Shown here in pieces: positions 15,343-23,796 of a stretch of 64,000 bases of DNA. Below the pieces are notes generated by a model that was not told the origin of the DNA, did not search any database, and worked only from the letters and a program-made list of their open reading frames with translations. Source of the DNA: JAJDUF01 sp965214295 (GTDB lineage: Bacteria > Chloroflexota > UBA11872 > UBA12225 > JAJDUF01); contig OZ243944.1 in NCBI GenBank assembly GCA_965214295.1, positions 3,782,001 to 3,846,000 of the forward strand, read 5' to 3'. Each line of letters starts with the position of its first letter. Position 1 is the stretch's first letter. Both the position numbers and the translations under genes were made by a program.

Positions 15343-16101
15343 CTACCCTTCCGCCAAGTAGTCATGGACGATCTTGGCATAGCTCTCGGCGAAGCTCGTC
15401 TCCAGGTAGTACGCGCTCACGTAGGCGCGTGGCGCGAGTGGGGTCAGGTCGCACGACGGATTCGGCCCAAATTCGACCGTCCCGGTGCCCCGGAAGGAGG
15501 CGTGTCCCTGCACGTCCTGCTTGGCTGCGGCGCCGTCAATTAGCTGCTTGAGGGCTGGCCCCGGCCCGTCGGCCCGGGGAATGAGCTTCAGTCGCCAGGA
15601 CGGCGCAAGATCATCCATCTCTTCCGGGCTACACGGCGCCTCCATCGTGGACGCTATCGTCAGCACGGGCCGGCCGGCTATGCATGCGGTGGTACACATC
15701 ACGCGCTCGGTCTGCTCGACAGTGATGCCGGCAAAGACCTTGGGCGTGCCGTAGACTTCACGACCGGCTGCGATCCCCGCTGGCCCGGTGTGGAGCACGT
15801 GCGAGCAGTACCAGCCTCGCTCGCCACGGAAGGAGCACCGCTGCTGCACAAAGGCTTCCTCGAAGGGGCCGTAATGGGTGCAAAACGGCACCATGAGGCC
15901 GCCGGCCACGCATAGCCCGTCCGGGTCCGGCTCCAGCGGCGCTGGTAGGAAGGCTGTGACCGCAGCGGGGTCCGCCCGGAAGAACACGAGCTGAAACCGC
16001 ACCTGACGATAGTACGCCGGCAGCGGCGGGTAGAAGGGAGCATCCGCTGGGATTGTCCAGCCGTCCTTATGGCCCAATGGCACCAGCGGCTCCTTTCTCA
16101 A
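15343..16101 (-). CDS. Acetoacetate decarboxylase-family protein
   Basis: 252 aa. The family core GREVYGTPKVFAG carries the lysine that forms the Schiff base in acetoacetate decarboxylase (first K of PKK there; here PKV). Other blocks: FYPPLPAYYRQVRFQLVFFRAD near the N-terminus and SAYYLETSFAESYAKIVHDYL near the C-terminus. Many homologues are not decarboxylases but aldolase-dehydratases acting on keto acids. With an enolase-superfamily enzyme and an amidohydrolase in the same direction, a keto-acid step in one catabolic route is likely. The start at 16101 follows AAGGAGCC closely (MRKEPLVPLG). Confidence 0.85.
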   Translation of the reverse strand: MRKEPLVPLGHKDGWTIPADAPFYPPLPAYYRQVRFQLVFFRADPAAVTAFLPAPLEPDPDGLCVAGGLMVPFCTHYGPFEEAFVQQRCSFRGERGWYCSHVLHTGPAGIAAGREVYGTPKVFAGITVEQTERVMCTTACIAGRPVLTIASTMEAPCSPEEMDDLAPSWRLKLIPRADGPGPALKQLIDGAAAKQDVQGHASFRGTGTVEFGPNPSCDLTPLAPRAYVSAYYLETSFAESYAKIVHDYLAEG

Positions 16102-16178
16102 GATGCCCCCTCCTCCCTGGACTGACAGGGGTAAGTATTGGTTGTTGCCTGTGCTCCACGCGCCTTATGCCCGGAGCA

Positions 16179-16493
16179 TTACGCCTTGTCCGCCGGCTCG
16201 GACGACGTTACTTCCTCGGGCGGCCCGGCCTGTTCACCGCTCTCGTCGAGCGGCACCCGCATCAGGCGCCAGTCGCCGGTTGGGTAGTGCATGTGCGCTC
16301 GCCCTAAGAACTGCTCGGCCTCCGCACGCGCATAGTGGTAGGGCCGGTCGCCACCGGGGTTGAACCACTCCGCGAGCACGGGACTCCACACCCCCCAGCC
16401 CTCCGTCGGCGGCATGAGGAACGCCCGCACGCGCTCCATCACGACCTGCAGCTGGGCCTTCGGCCCACCCGGCGGCAATAATCGTGTCACCAT
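16179..16493 (-). CDS. Hypothetical protein, 104 aa
   Basis: Lies between the amidohydrolase and the decarboxylase-like gene on the same strand, with small gaps, so probably co-transcribed. Soluble, aromatic-rich centre (EGWGVWSPVLAEWFNPGGDRPYHYARAEAEQFL), acidic C-terminal tail. No family recognised. The start codon context is GAGAAGGGATAGCGGGT-ATG. Confidence 0.6.
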   Translation of the reverse strand: MVTRLLPPGGPKAQLQVVMERVRAFLMPPTEGWGVWSPVLAEWFNPGGDRPYHYARAEAEQFLGRAHMHYPTGDWRLMRVPLDESGEQAGPPEEVTSSEPADKA

Positions 16494-16538
16494 ACCCGCT
16501 ATCCCTTCTCCTCGACCGCCACACTGACGGGTCCCGTA

Positions 16539-17681
16539 CTACGCAAGCTCCGAACGCACGACCTGACCGCCTTGAATCACCGCGACCGGCTCTAGTTGGC
16601 GCGGAGCCGCGCGCGTGTGTCCCAGAGAATCCATGAAAGTCACGGCCTCGTCGCGTAGCTCCCAGAGCACCACATCGGCCGGCGTACCCGGGCCGAGCGT
16701 GCCCAGCCCGTCGGCCAAAGCGACCGCTTGCGTCGGCGCCAGCGTTGCCCGCGCGAATACCTGCTCCAAGCTCAGACCGAGGAACAAGAACTTGGAGAGC
16801 ACGTTTGCCAGGTCATAGACCGGCCCTGGTAGGGAATAGTGGTGGAGATCGCTGGAAATCGTATCCGGCAGGAAGCCTTGCGCCAGCAGCCGCTCGGCCG
16901 AAGCGAAGGAAAAGCTGCCGCTGCCGTGCCCAATATCGAACTTGACCCCCCGTTCGCGTGCCTCCAATACCCCTGGCCGCACGCGCCCGTCCGGGCCGAG
17001 CAACCCATCACGAACCGCCCCCCGGAACGAGTGCGTCACAATGTCGCCGGGCCGCAGCAGCGCCAACAGGTTTTCCAGCGGCACCGGCGTGTTCCCGATG
17101 TGGAGCATGACCGGCAAATCGGTCGCCGCGGCCACGCGAATAGCGTCGCGCAGCGGGCGGGCACCGAGCGAGCCAACGAGGCGGTCGGTCTGGCGGATTT
17201 TCACGCCGACAATGACATCCCGATTGGCCTCGACAGTCTCGATAGCCCGGTCAACGTCGAGCAGCCGCTCGTCGGCAGACTCGCCAACCTCCTGCGCGAA
17301 CATGCCGGCCAAGGCGACGTGGAGGAAGGCGTAGATCCGGGTCCGCTGCCGCTCGATGACGTAGCGGCGCAGGCCGGGGAACGTGCCGGCGCCGGCGGAC
17401 CCGGCGTCTACGGCGGTCGTGACACCGCGCGGCAGACACGTCTCGTCGGCGACAATGCCGTAATGGGAGACGCCCCAGTACACGTGGGTATGGAGGTCAA
17501 CGAGACCCGGCGTGACGAAACGCCCCGTCGCGTCGAGCGTCTGCCGCGCCTCGCCGGGCAGGTCGGCGCCAACCGCCGCGACCCGCCCATCTCGCACTAG
17601 CACGTCGGCCGGAGCCGCGAGGTCCTGGCTGGCATCGAACACGGTCCCACCGGTGATCCGCAAGTCGTACACGCTACTCAT
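16539..17681 (-). CDS. Amidohydrolase / deacetylase-type metallohydrolase
   Basis: 380 aa. Metal-binding motifs of the amidohydrolase superfamily: LVDLHTHVYWG (HxH), GVKIRQTDRL with the bridging (carboxylated) lysine, MLHIGNTP (His), VTHSFRG (His) and the late Asp in TISSDLHHYSL. The N- and C-terminal strands form the composite beta-sandwich (DLRITGGTVFDA ... GTPADVVLWEL). It is closest to the EF_0837/PRK09237-like group, whose members hydrolyse acyl-amides or related ring amides; the true substrate is unknown. First gene of the minus-strand cluster ending with the enolase-superfamily gene. Confidence 0.85.
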   Translation of the reverse strand: MSSVYDLRITGGTVFDASQDLAAPADVLVRDGRVAAVGADLPGEARQTLDATGRFVTPGLVDLHTHVYWGVSHYGIVADETCLPRGVTTAVDAGSAGAGTFPGLRRYVIERQRTRIYAFLHVALAGMFAQEVGESADERLLDVDRAIETVEANRDVIVGVKIRQTDRLVGSLGARPLRDAIRVAAATDLPVMLHIGNTPVPLENLLALLRPGDIVTHSFRGAVRDGLLGPDGRVRPGVLEARERGVKFDIGHGSGSFSFASAERLLAQGFLPDTISSDLHHYSLPGPVYDLANVLSKFLFLGLSLEQVFARATLAPTQAVALADGLGTLGPGTPADVVLWELRDEAVTFMDSLGHTRAAPRQLEPVAVIQGGQVVRSELA

Positions 17682-17865
17682 CCTCTCGGCGGAGTACGGG
17701 GAGAAATCAGCGCATTATACCGACTGCGCGACCAGGCTTCCGGCCCCACGCGCATCTGTTAGTATGAGAATTGTCCGATAGAGGGATCAGCAGGACAAAT
17801 AATCTCCACATCCTGGAAATTCCGATCCTGAAGAGCCAGGAGTGCCGCGTTTAGGTGCCGAGGCG

Positions 17866-18432
17866 ATGACTATACGTGATTTTGCATCGCTCGATGAGCT
17901 TGTGGCCGTCCAGAATCGGCTGGCGGAGATGTACGGCTGGGCGGCGCCCCATGCGAAGCAGCATCTCGATGAGTACATCAGCCAGCTCGGCAGCAACCCG
18001 GAGTGGCTGTTCCTGTCCGAGGAAGCCGGCGACGTACAGGGCGCATTGCTGGCATCGGACCGGGGAAGAGACGGGAGCCTCGTGATTAGCAGTTTCGGAG
18101 TGTTTCCCGAGTACCAGGGCCAGGGTATCGGCACCGCACTGCTGGCCGAGGTCGAGCGGCGGGCACGGCAGCGCGGCAAGGTCCGGCTGCTCTTGGGCGC
18201 CGCAGACGATTCGGAGTCGTTCTATCTGAAGTGCGGCTTCACGCCACGGCTCTACGTCGAGATTACCGGCGAGAAGAGCGTCGTTACGTTGCAATCCCTG
18301 CTCGCGGATCGCTTGGCAGCGTATAACATCCTGTGGTCAGACAGTGGCAAAACGCTCAACGGCGAAGCACTCAACAAGGTGATTCTCGATGTGCCCGGGC
18401 TGATGCCCGAACTCAGAGAGTCACTGGCATAA
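17866..18432 (+). CDS. GNAT-family N-acetyltransferase
   Basis: 188 aa from ATG 17866; an in-frame GTG at 17842 with an AGGA just ahead is an alternative start. Acetyl-CoA motif A is clear: SSFGVFPEYQGQGIGTALLAEVERRA (Q-x-x-G-x-G/A). Motif B follows (DDSESFYLKCGFTPR). The substrate is unknown. It stands alone, transcribed away from the amidohydrolase and toward the aconitase. Confidence 0.82.
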   Translation: MTIRDFASLDELVAVQNRLAEMYGWAAPHAKQHLDEYISQLGSNPEWLFLSEEAGDVQGALLASDRGRDGSLVISSFGVFPEYQGQGIGTALLAEVERRARQRGKVRLLLGAADDSESFYLKCGFTPRLYVEITGEKSVVTLQSLLADRLAAYNILWSDSGKTLNGEALNKVILDVPGLMPELRESLA

Positions 18433-18501
18433 GACATCCCCGGATGTCATACCCAGCATCTCTTCACGAAAGAGTGCTAAACAAAGCGGCGCCGGCTCGC
18501 T

Positions 18502-20454
18502 CTACACCGCCCCATTACGCCCCTGATCGCGGATGTAGGCCAGCAGACCACCGGCCAATATGATCTGCCGCTCCCGCTCGGAGAAGTCCGCGCGCACGGT
18601 GAACGTGCGGCCCGTGTCCTTGACCCGGACCTGCACCTCGTCCCGCCCGTCGCGAAGCGCCGCGTGCAGGTCGGGTAGCTCCCAAGTCTCACCTTGGGCC
18701 GCGCGGTCGTAGTCACCCTCGTCGGCGAAAGTGAACGGCGGAATACCCTGCGAGATCAAGTTGCGGCGGTGGATACGCGCGAACGACTTGGCAAACACGG
18801 CCCGCATGCCGAGCGCCTTCGGCGCGAGCACGGCATGCTCACGCGACGACCCTTGACCATAGGTGTATCCTCCCACAACGAATCCACCACCGGCTTGCCG
18901 TGCCCGCTTGGGGAACGTGGGGTCGAGCCGCCGGAAGACAAACGCGCTCATCGCCTCGACGTTCGACCGCAGCGCCATCACGATGGCACCGTCCGGCGCC
19001 ATGTCGCCGGTCGAGATTTCATCGCCGACCTTGATGAGCACCTCGCCGGAGAGGGGATCGAACAGAGGCGTCTGCAGCGGCGCGGCCTTGATATTCGGCC
19101 CCCGCACCAACTCCACCTCGACGGCTTCCTCCGGCGGCAGCGGCGGGATGATCTGCCGGTCGTCCGCGGCCGGATTGCCGTCGGTCAGCGTGATCGGCGG
19201 TTCTGCGCCCAGGTCGCGGGGGTCCGCAATAACGCCGCGCAGGGCCGTAGCGGCCGCGGTGGCGGGGCTGCATAGGTAGACCTGGTCGTCTTGGGTGCCG
19301 CTGCGGCCGGGAAAGTTACGGACAAAGCTCCGCACCGACACGGCCCCGGATGGCGGCGCCTGCCCCATGCCCACGCAGGGGCCGCACGCCGGCTCCAACA
19401 TCCGCGCCCCGGCCAAGACCAAGTCCCGATACACGCCGCTGCGGGAGATCGTGTCGAGGATCTGGCGCGATCCCGGCGTGACGGTCATTACCAAGTCCGG
19501 GGACACCACCTCGTCGTGCAGGACTGCTGCCGCGATGGCCAGGTCCTCGTAGCCGGAGTTCACCGAGCTACCAATGCAGACTTGCGCCGCGGGGGTCCCG
19601 GCAACCTCGCGCACCGGCACGACGTTGCCCGGACTGGACGGCTTGGCAATCAGCGGCTCCAGCTCGCCTAGCGCGATGACTTCCGTCTCGTCGTAGCTGG
19701 CGCCGGGGTCGGCAGCCAGCGGCAGCCAGTGCTCCTCCCGTCCCTGGTAGACCAGCCACTCGCGGGTCCGCTCGTCGGACGGGAAGATCCCCCCGGTCGC
19801 CCCCAACTCGGCGATCATGTTGCAGATGGTGCCGCGCTGGGTGACGTTGAGCGTCTGCACACCGTCACCGTAGAACTCGCAGATGAAGCCCAGGCCGCCG
19901 CTCACCCCGCGGCGGCGGAGCAGTTCAAGGATGATGTCCTTGGCCTGGACCCAGGGAGCCAGCGCACCGCGCAACTCCACGCCCAGCACCTTGGGCGACG
20001 GAATCTCGAAGGGGTATCCGGCCATACAGACGGCTACTTCCAGCCCCCCGGCACCAATGGCGATCATACCGAGCGCCCCGGACATCGTCGTGTGCGAGTC
20101 GGCGCCGACAAGCACTTGCCCCGGTCGCGCAAACCGCTCGACGTGCAGGTAGTGGCAGATGCCGTTACCGGGCCGCGAGAGGTACATGCCGTAGCGGGCG
20201 GCAAAACGTTGCAAGAAGCGGTGATCGTCCGGGTTCTTGTAGTCCAGCTGAATCAGGTTGTGGTCCACGTACTGCACGACCAGCGGCACCTGCACGCGGT
20301 CGAGGCCCAGCTCCTCGAACTGCAAGCAGGCCATCGTCCCCGTCGCATCTTGCAGCAGCACTTGGTCCACCCGCAGCGCCAGTTCCTTACCCGGCGTGTA
20401 TTCGCCACTCACCATATGGTCCCGCAGGATTTTCGCGGCCATCGTAGCGGCCAT
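18502..20454 (-). CDS. acn: Aconitate hydratase
   Basis: 650 aa from ATG 20454, with AAGGAG 8 nt upstream; a longer frame from 20544 is rejected. All four aconitase domains are present: GADSHTTMSGALGMIAIGAG, the Fe-S region EPACGPCVGMGQAPPSGAVS (two cluster cysteines), NFPGRSGT, and the C-terminal swivel domain (GGYTYGQGSSREHAVLAPKAL). The first cluster cysteine, normally in a GSCTN motif, is not there; the sequence reads VCIGSSVNSGYEDL, with Cys three residues earlier, a variation I associate with the short putative aconitase (Aquifex-type) subgroup. It interconverts citrate and isocitrate in the TCA cycle. A degenerate SDR gene lies 16 nt upstream in the same direction. Confidence 0.92.
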   Translation of the reverse strand: MAATMAAKILRDHMVSGEYTPGKELALRVDQVLLQDATGTMACLQFEELGLDRVQVPLVVQYVDHNLIQLDYKNPDDHRFLQRFAARYGMYLSRPGNGICHYLHVERFARPGQVLVGADSHTTMSGALGMIAIGAGGLEVAVCMAGYPFEIPSPKVLGVELRGALAPWVQAKDIILELLRRRGVSGGLGFICEFYGDGVQTLNVTQRGTICNMIAELGATGGIFPSDERTREWLVYQGREEHWLPLAADPGASYDETEVIALGELEPLIAKPSSPGNVVPVREVAGTPAAQVCIGSSVNSGYEDLAIAAAVLHDEVVSPDLVMTVTPGSRQILDTISRSGVYRDLVLAGARMLEPACGPCVGMGQAPPSGAVSVRSFVRNFPGRSGTQDDQVYLCSPATAAATALRGVIADPRDLGAEPPITLTDGNPAADDRQIIPPLPPEEAVEVELVRGPNIKAAPLQTPLFDPLSGEVLIKVGDEISTGDMAPDGAIVMALRSNVEAMSAFVFRRLDPTFPKRARQAGGGFVVGGYTYGQGSSREHAVLAPKALGMRAVFAKSFARIHRRNLISQGIPPFTFADEGDYDRAAQGETWELPDLHAALRDGRDEVQVRVKDTGRTFTVRADFSERERQIILAGGLLAYIRDQGRNGAV

Positions 20455-20470
20455 TCTGCAACTCCTTATG

Positions 20471-21193
20471 TCAAGAAATGGTGTCTGTCCAGGTCCCGTC
20501 AGCGGCTCTTTCACGTCGTACCGTGCGCGGCGGCCCCGCTGCATTGCGACCGTGCAACGTCAGGCAGGAGCCGGAAACGGCCGTGTTCCAGGCACTGCCG
20601 AGGAACAGCAGCACGCGCACCAGATCGGCCGCCGCCACACCATCGGCGCACTGTACGGCATTGACCAGCACACGGTCGGCGGACACCGCCGCGGCCAGGC
20701 TCCGTATCCAAGCGGCGCTCGGCTCCAGCGACACACCACGGTGCGACTGCGAGTCCGCGGCGGGGGGCAAGAGCACGATGATTCGCCCGCCACCCGCACC
20801 ACGCATCCGCGTGATCGCCTCTGCAGTCAGGCACCCCACCTCCGGCGGCGCGGACGAGCCGCCGGCAGCGGCCTGGCCTCCTTGCGTGACGAGACCGGCC
20901 ACGTCGTAGACCAGCACGTCCAGCTGCGCCCATTCGGCCACGATCCGCTCGATCAAGGCCCACGCCGACGCAGCATCGTCGGTTACGCCGATGGCGGGCA
21001 TGGCTCGGCCGCCGTCGGAGCGGACACGATCCACAATGCGCTTCGTGCCTTCGAGTTCCTGGCAACTATGGACCACAACCCAGGCGCCGGAGTCAGCGAA
21101 TGCCTGCACGATGGCCTCGCCGGCACTGCCCTCCATACCGGCCAGCAACACAACCTGTTGCTCCAGCCCTAGTGCGACGGACCCCGAATCCAT
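20471..21193 (-). CDS. SDR-fold protein lacking the catalytic Tyr/Lys, upstream of aconitase
   Basis: 240 aa from ATG 21193 (MDSGSVALGLEQQVVLLAG); an in-frame ATG at 21244 has no ribosome site. The Rossmann pattern is recognisable (VVLLAGMEGSAGEAIVQAF; DVLVYDVAGL in place of the usual NNAG; RVLVNAVQ). At the Y-x3-K site the sequence reads EPSAAWIRSL, so both catalytic residues are gone. A structural, regulatory or moonlighting role is likelier than oxidoreduction. Only 16 nt separate it from the aconitase start, so the two are almost certainly co-transcribed. Confidence 0.7.
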   Translation of the reverse strand: MDSGSVALGLEQQVVLLAGMEGSAGEAIVQAFADSGAWVVVHSCQELEGTKRIVDRVRSDGGRAMPAIGVTDDAASAWALIERIVAEWAQLDVLVYDVAGLVTQGGQAAAGGSSAPPEVGCLTAEAITRMRGAGGGRIIVLLPPAADSQSHRGVSLEPSAAWIRSLAAAVSADRVLVNAVQCADGVAAADLVRVLLFLGSAWNTAVSGSCLTLHGRNAAGPPRTVRRERAADGTWTDTIS

Positions 21194-21320
21194 GCCTGCT
21201 CTGCCCCGCGACCACGACTCTCCTGCCGCGAACGCGCCAAGCATAAATCATATCAGTCGGACGAGCGGACCGCGGCGCTTTTGACAGCCCCGGTGTCCTG
21301 CGGTACTATCGGGAGGTAAT

Positions 21321-21393
21321 ACCCCGGTAGCTCAGTGGATAGAGCGTTGGCCTCCGGAGCCAAAAGTCGCGCGTTCGAATCGCGCCCGGGGTA
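21321..21393 (+). tRNA. tRNA-Arg (anticodon CCG)
   Basis: 73 nt folding into a full cloverleaf: acceptor ACCCCGG/CCGGGGT, D arm GCTC...GAGC, anticodon stem TTGGC/GCCAA with loop CTCCGGA (anticodon CCG at 21354-21356), T arm GCGCG-TTCGAAT-CGCGC, discriminator A. CCA is not encoded (CCC follows). It decodes CGG, an arginine codon used in this GC-rich genome. Confidence 0.95.
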
Positions 21394-21496
21394 CCCATAG
21401 CCAGTTGGAGCGCCTCTGCCGAGTCGCGGGGGCGCTCTTTCTTTGACGCGCCAGAGCCGCACACGCAAATGGACATCGGTGGTGCGGCCCTGACAA

Positions 21497-21611
21497 GCCA
21501 AAGCTGCACGGACGGTGCCAGGTGTCGCGGGCCAAAACTCCGGCGGTCGCAGGCCCCCACTGTCTGCCCAGCATGGCCGGAGTTTTGGCCCGCGAGTGGT
21601 GCAGCTTTGGC
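21497..21611. repeat. R3 nested palindrome, copy 1
   Basis: Outer arms 21497-21525 and 21595-21611 share GCCAAAGCTGCAC / GTGCAGCTTTGGC. The inner arms are a perfect 19-bp inverted repeat (21526-21544 and 21576-21594) around a 31-nt centre. The 69-bp core 21526-21594 is identical to 23614-23682, but the outer arms are exchanged relative to it. It lies in the 420-bp stretch between the SDR-like gene and the MFS gene, which otherwise holds only the tRNA. Confidence 0.9.
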
Positions 21612-21664
21612 CCGTCGCCTGGCGTCGTCCTTTGCCCTACCACCCAGGATAGGCGGCAAAGCGC

Positions 21665-22957
21665 ATGGCAAACGCCCGCAGTGCTCCTCTCCACCTTGAT
21701 GCTATGCGCCGCGCGGTCGCTACCCGGTTCCTGCCGGCGCTCGGCTACCGCGACTACCGCATCCTCTGGTTCGCCAGCCTCCTCGGCGGGGCCGCCGCGT
21801 CCGGGCTGATCGTCGCGCGCGGCTGGATGGTATTCACGCTCTCGGACTCCTCAATGCTGGTCGGTGTGACCACCTTCGCCGCGATGATTCCGCTGCTGGT
21901 CGTCCCGCCGTTTGTCGGCTTGCTGGCAGACAAGCTCGACCGGCGCACACTGCTGGCCGGCACGTTTGCGCTGAACCTCGGTCACAACCTGCTCTTGGCC
22001 ATCCTGGCCTTCACCGGTGCCATGCAGGTCTGGCATCTCGTCGCCCTGTCCCTGGTCAACGGAATCGCTCGCGCAGCGCTCATGCCCACAATGCAGGCCC
22101 TAGTGCCCAATCTAGTGCCGCGAGGGCTGATCCTCAATGCGGTTGCGCTGAATTCCGCTACAATCCACGGCTCGAAGCTGGTCGGTCCCGGGATCGTAGC
22201 GCTCTTGCTCACCATCGCTGGGCCGGGGAGTGCGTTCCTCGCCTGCACCGGCTTCTACGCACTCGGCCTCGTGCAAGTCCTCCGTATCCGGACCGCGTCC
22301 ACGGGCCGCCTCGACCCGACGAAGAGCGCCATACACAATCTGCTCGCCGGGTTGATCCACGTCTACAACGACCGGGTGCTGCTTGCGCTGCTGGTTTTGG
22401 TCGCGCTGCACTGCGCCCTCACCATGTCCTTCGAGGCCGTCCTGCCGGTCCTCTCCCGCCAGCAGCTCGCGGCCGGAGGGTCCGTCTTCGGATCGTTGAT
22501 GATGGCAGTCGGCGGTGGCGCGCTCGTGAGCGTGCTCGCCTTGGCCGGGGTAGCAAATCAGCGAGCACGCGGACAGTTGCTGCTGTTGACCGGCTTTGGC
22601 AGCAGCCTCACCCTCCTCGCGTTAGCGGTCGCCCCCACGCTTGAACTGGCGCTGCTCGCGGCCACCGGCATCGGGGCCTCGCAGGCAGCGTTCATGGCGA
22701 TCACGATGGCGATGATCCAGGCATTGGTGCCGGATGCCATCCGGGGCCGCGTGACGAGCATCTATGCCTTCCACGCCGGCGGGGTGATGGCCCTCGCCAA
22801 TCTTCTCAACGGCGCCTTGGCCGACGTAGTGAGTAGCACGCTGGTGCTGACCATCAGCGCCGCCGCCTTCCTACTCGTGATGCTGGTCAGCTTCTCCAAC
22901 ACGATCCTGCGCGATACCTACGTCCACGGTCCCACCGCACCGGTCCCGGCCGCCTAA
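21665..22957 (+). CDS. MFS transporter (EntS/MFS_3-like exporter)
   Basis: 430 aa with about twelve hydrophobic segments and the loop 2-3 signature GLLADKLDRRTLLAG (G-x3-D-x2-D/G-R-R). The sequence FLPALGYRDYRILWFASLLGG at the N-terminus is typical of drug or siderophore exporters of the enterobactin-exporter group. ATG 21665 follows AGGCGGCAAAGCGC; a second in-frame ATG lies at 21704. The last codons overlap the convergent folK by about 4 nt. The substrate is unknown. Confidence 0.83.
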   Translation: MANARSAPLHLDAMRRAVATRFLPALGYRDYRILWFASLLGGAAASGLIVARGWMVFTLSDSSMLVGVTTFAAMIPLLVVPPFVGLLADKLDRRTLLAGTFALNLGHNLLLAILAFTGAMQVWHLVALSLVNGIARAALMPTMQALVPNLVPRGLILNAVALNSATIHGSKLVGPGIVALLLTIAGPGSAFLACTGFYALGLVQVLRIRTASTGRLDPTKSAIHNLLAGLIHVYNDRVLLALLVLVALHCALTMSFEAVLPVLSRQQLAAGGSVFGSLMMAVGGGALVSVLALAGVANQRARGQLLLLTGFGSSLTLLALAVAPTLELALLAATGIGASQAAFMAITMAMIQALVPDAIRGRVTSIYAFHAGGVMALANLLNGALADVVSSTLVLTISAAAFLLVMLVSFSNTILRDTYVHGPTAPVPAA

Positions 22958-23493
22958 CCACGGCGGAATACCGTATCGCGTCCCGGCGCCGCAGCCGCCA
23001 GATCGGCAATCGTGCGCCCGGCAACGGGATGCACCAGGTCCGGCGCCATGTCGGCGAGGGGAATGAGCACGAAAGCGCGCTCTGCCAGCCGGGGATGCGG
23101 GACAATCAGGTCCGGCTCCGACACCACCGCCGAGCCATCGAGGAGGATGTCCAAGTCTATTGTCCGCGGCGCCCAACGGACTCCCCGACGCCGGCCAAGC
23201 GCGTACTCGATTCCTTGCAAGGCCGTGAGCAGATCGCGGCGATCACGATCCGTCCGCAACGCTACCACTTGGTTGTAATAGCGTGGTTGCGGCTCCGCGC
23301 TCACCGCCTCCGTATCGTAGATGGGCGAGACCGCTACGACCTCTCCAACGGCCTGTAGCCGGTCGCGAGCAGCCGCCAGAAAGGAAGCACGATCCCCCAG
23401 GTTGCTGCCCAGCGCAATGTAGACCACCCGCGGACGCACCGGCGCCGCAGCAGCACTGATGTCCGATTGATTGGGCTTCTCCGGTGTTGTCAT
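22954..23493 (-). CDS. folK: 2-amino-4-hydroxy-6-hydroxymethyldihydropteridine pyrophosphokinase
   Basis: 179 aa from ATG 23493 (MTTPEKPNQ), with another in-frame ATG four codons upstream at 23505. The frame runs open further upstream through repeat R3 and an R2 palindrome, which are not part of the gene. HPPK motifs are intact: VYIALGSNLGDRASFL, YYNQVVAL, RWAPRTIDLDILL and LIVPHPRLAERAFVLIPLAD. It transfers pyrophosphate from ATP in folate synthesis. No folP or folB is adjacent. It is convergent with the MFS gene, their stop codons overlapping. Confidence 0.93.
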   Translation of the reverse strand: MTTPEKPNQSDISAAAAPVRPRVVYIALGSNLGDRASFLAAARDRLQAVGEVVAVSPIYDTEAVSAEPQPRYYNQVVALRTDRDRRDLLTALQGIEYALGRRRGVRWAPRTIDLDILLDGSAVVSEPDLIVPHPRLAERAFVLIPLADMAPDLVHPVAGRTIADLAAAAPGRDTVFRRG

Positions 23494-23525
23494 CGCTCGT
23501 ATCATATGAAGGAGTTGGGGCCTAG

Positions 23526-23545
23526 ATTCCTGCTTTCGCGGGAAT
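23526..23545. repeat. R2 palindrome upstream of folK
   Basis: ATTCCTGCTTTCGCGGGAAT: 20 nt, the R2 layout with one arm mismatch, 33 nt before the folK start codon. Confidence 0.75.
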
Positions 23546-23596
23546 GACGGGGCAGATTCCTCCTTCCCACCCGAGGGGAGAGGGGCCGGATGACGG

Positions 23597-23711
23597 GCCA
23601 AAGCCGCCCCACTCGCGGGCCAAAACTCCGGCGGTCGCAGGCCCCCACTGTCTGCCCAGCATGGCCGGAGTTTTGGCCCGCGACACCTGGCACCATCCGT
23701 GCGGCTTTGGC
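23597..23711. repeat. R3 nested palindrome, copy 2 (outer arms swapped)
   Basis: The 69-bp core 23614-23682 is identical and in the same orientation as in copy 1. The long outer arm (GTGCCAGGTGT side) is on the right here (23683-23711) but on the left in copy 1 (21497-21525), as a reverse complement. So the core is inverted relative to the arms. It fills most of the 303-bp gap between folK and the FmdB-type gene. Confidence 0.9.
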
Positions 23712-23796
23712 CCGTCAGGGGTGGGTCTGGTTGTAGGGGCGCTCTTCCGTCTCTATACCACCTACCTGGTATACTGCACCCACAAGAGAACCGTCT

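Noticed and set aside
19729..20664. 311-codon plus-strand ORF opposite aconitase
   Set aside because: Antisense shadow with no recognisable domain.
21306..21671. Minus-strand ORFs over the tRNA and repeat R3 (peptides like GAIRTRDFWLRRPTLYPLSYRG)
   Set aside because: They are translations of the tRNA-Arg complement and the palindrome, a well-known false gene type.
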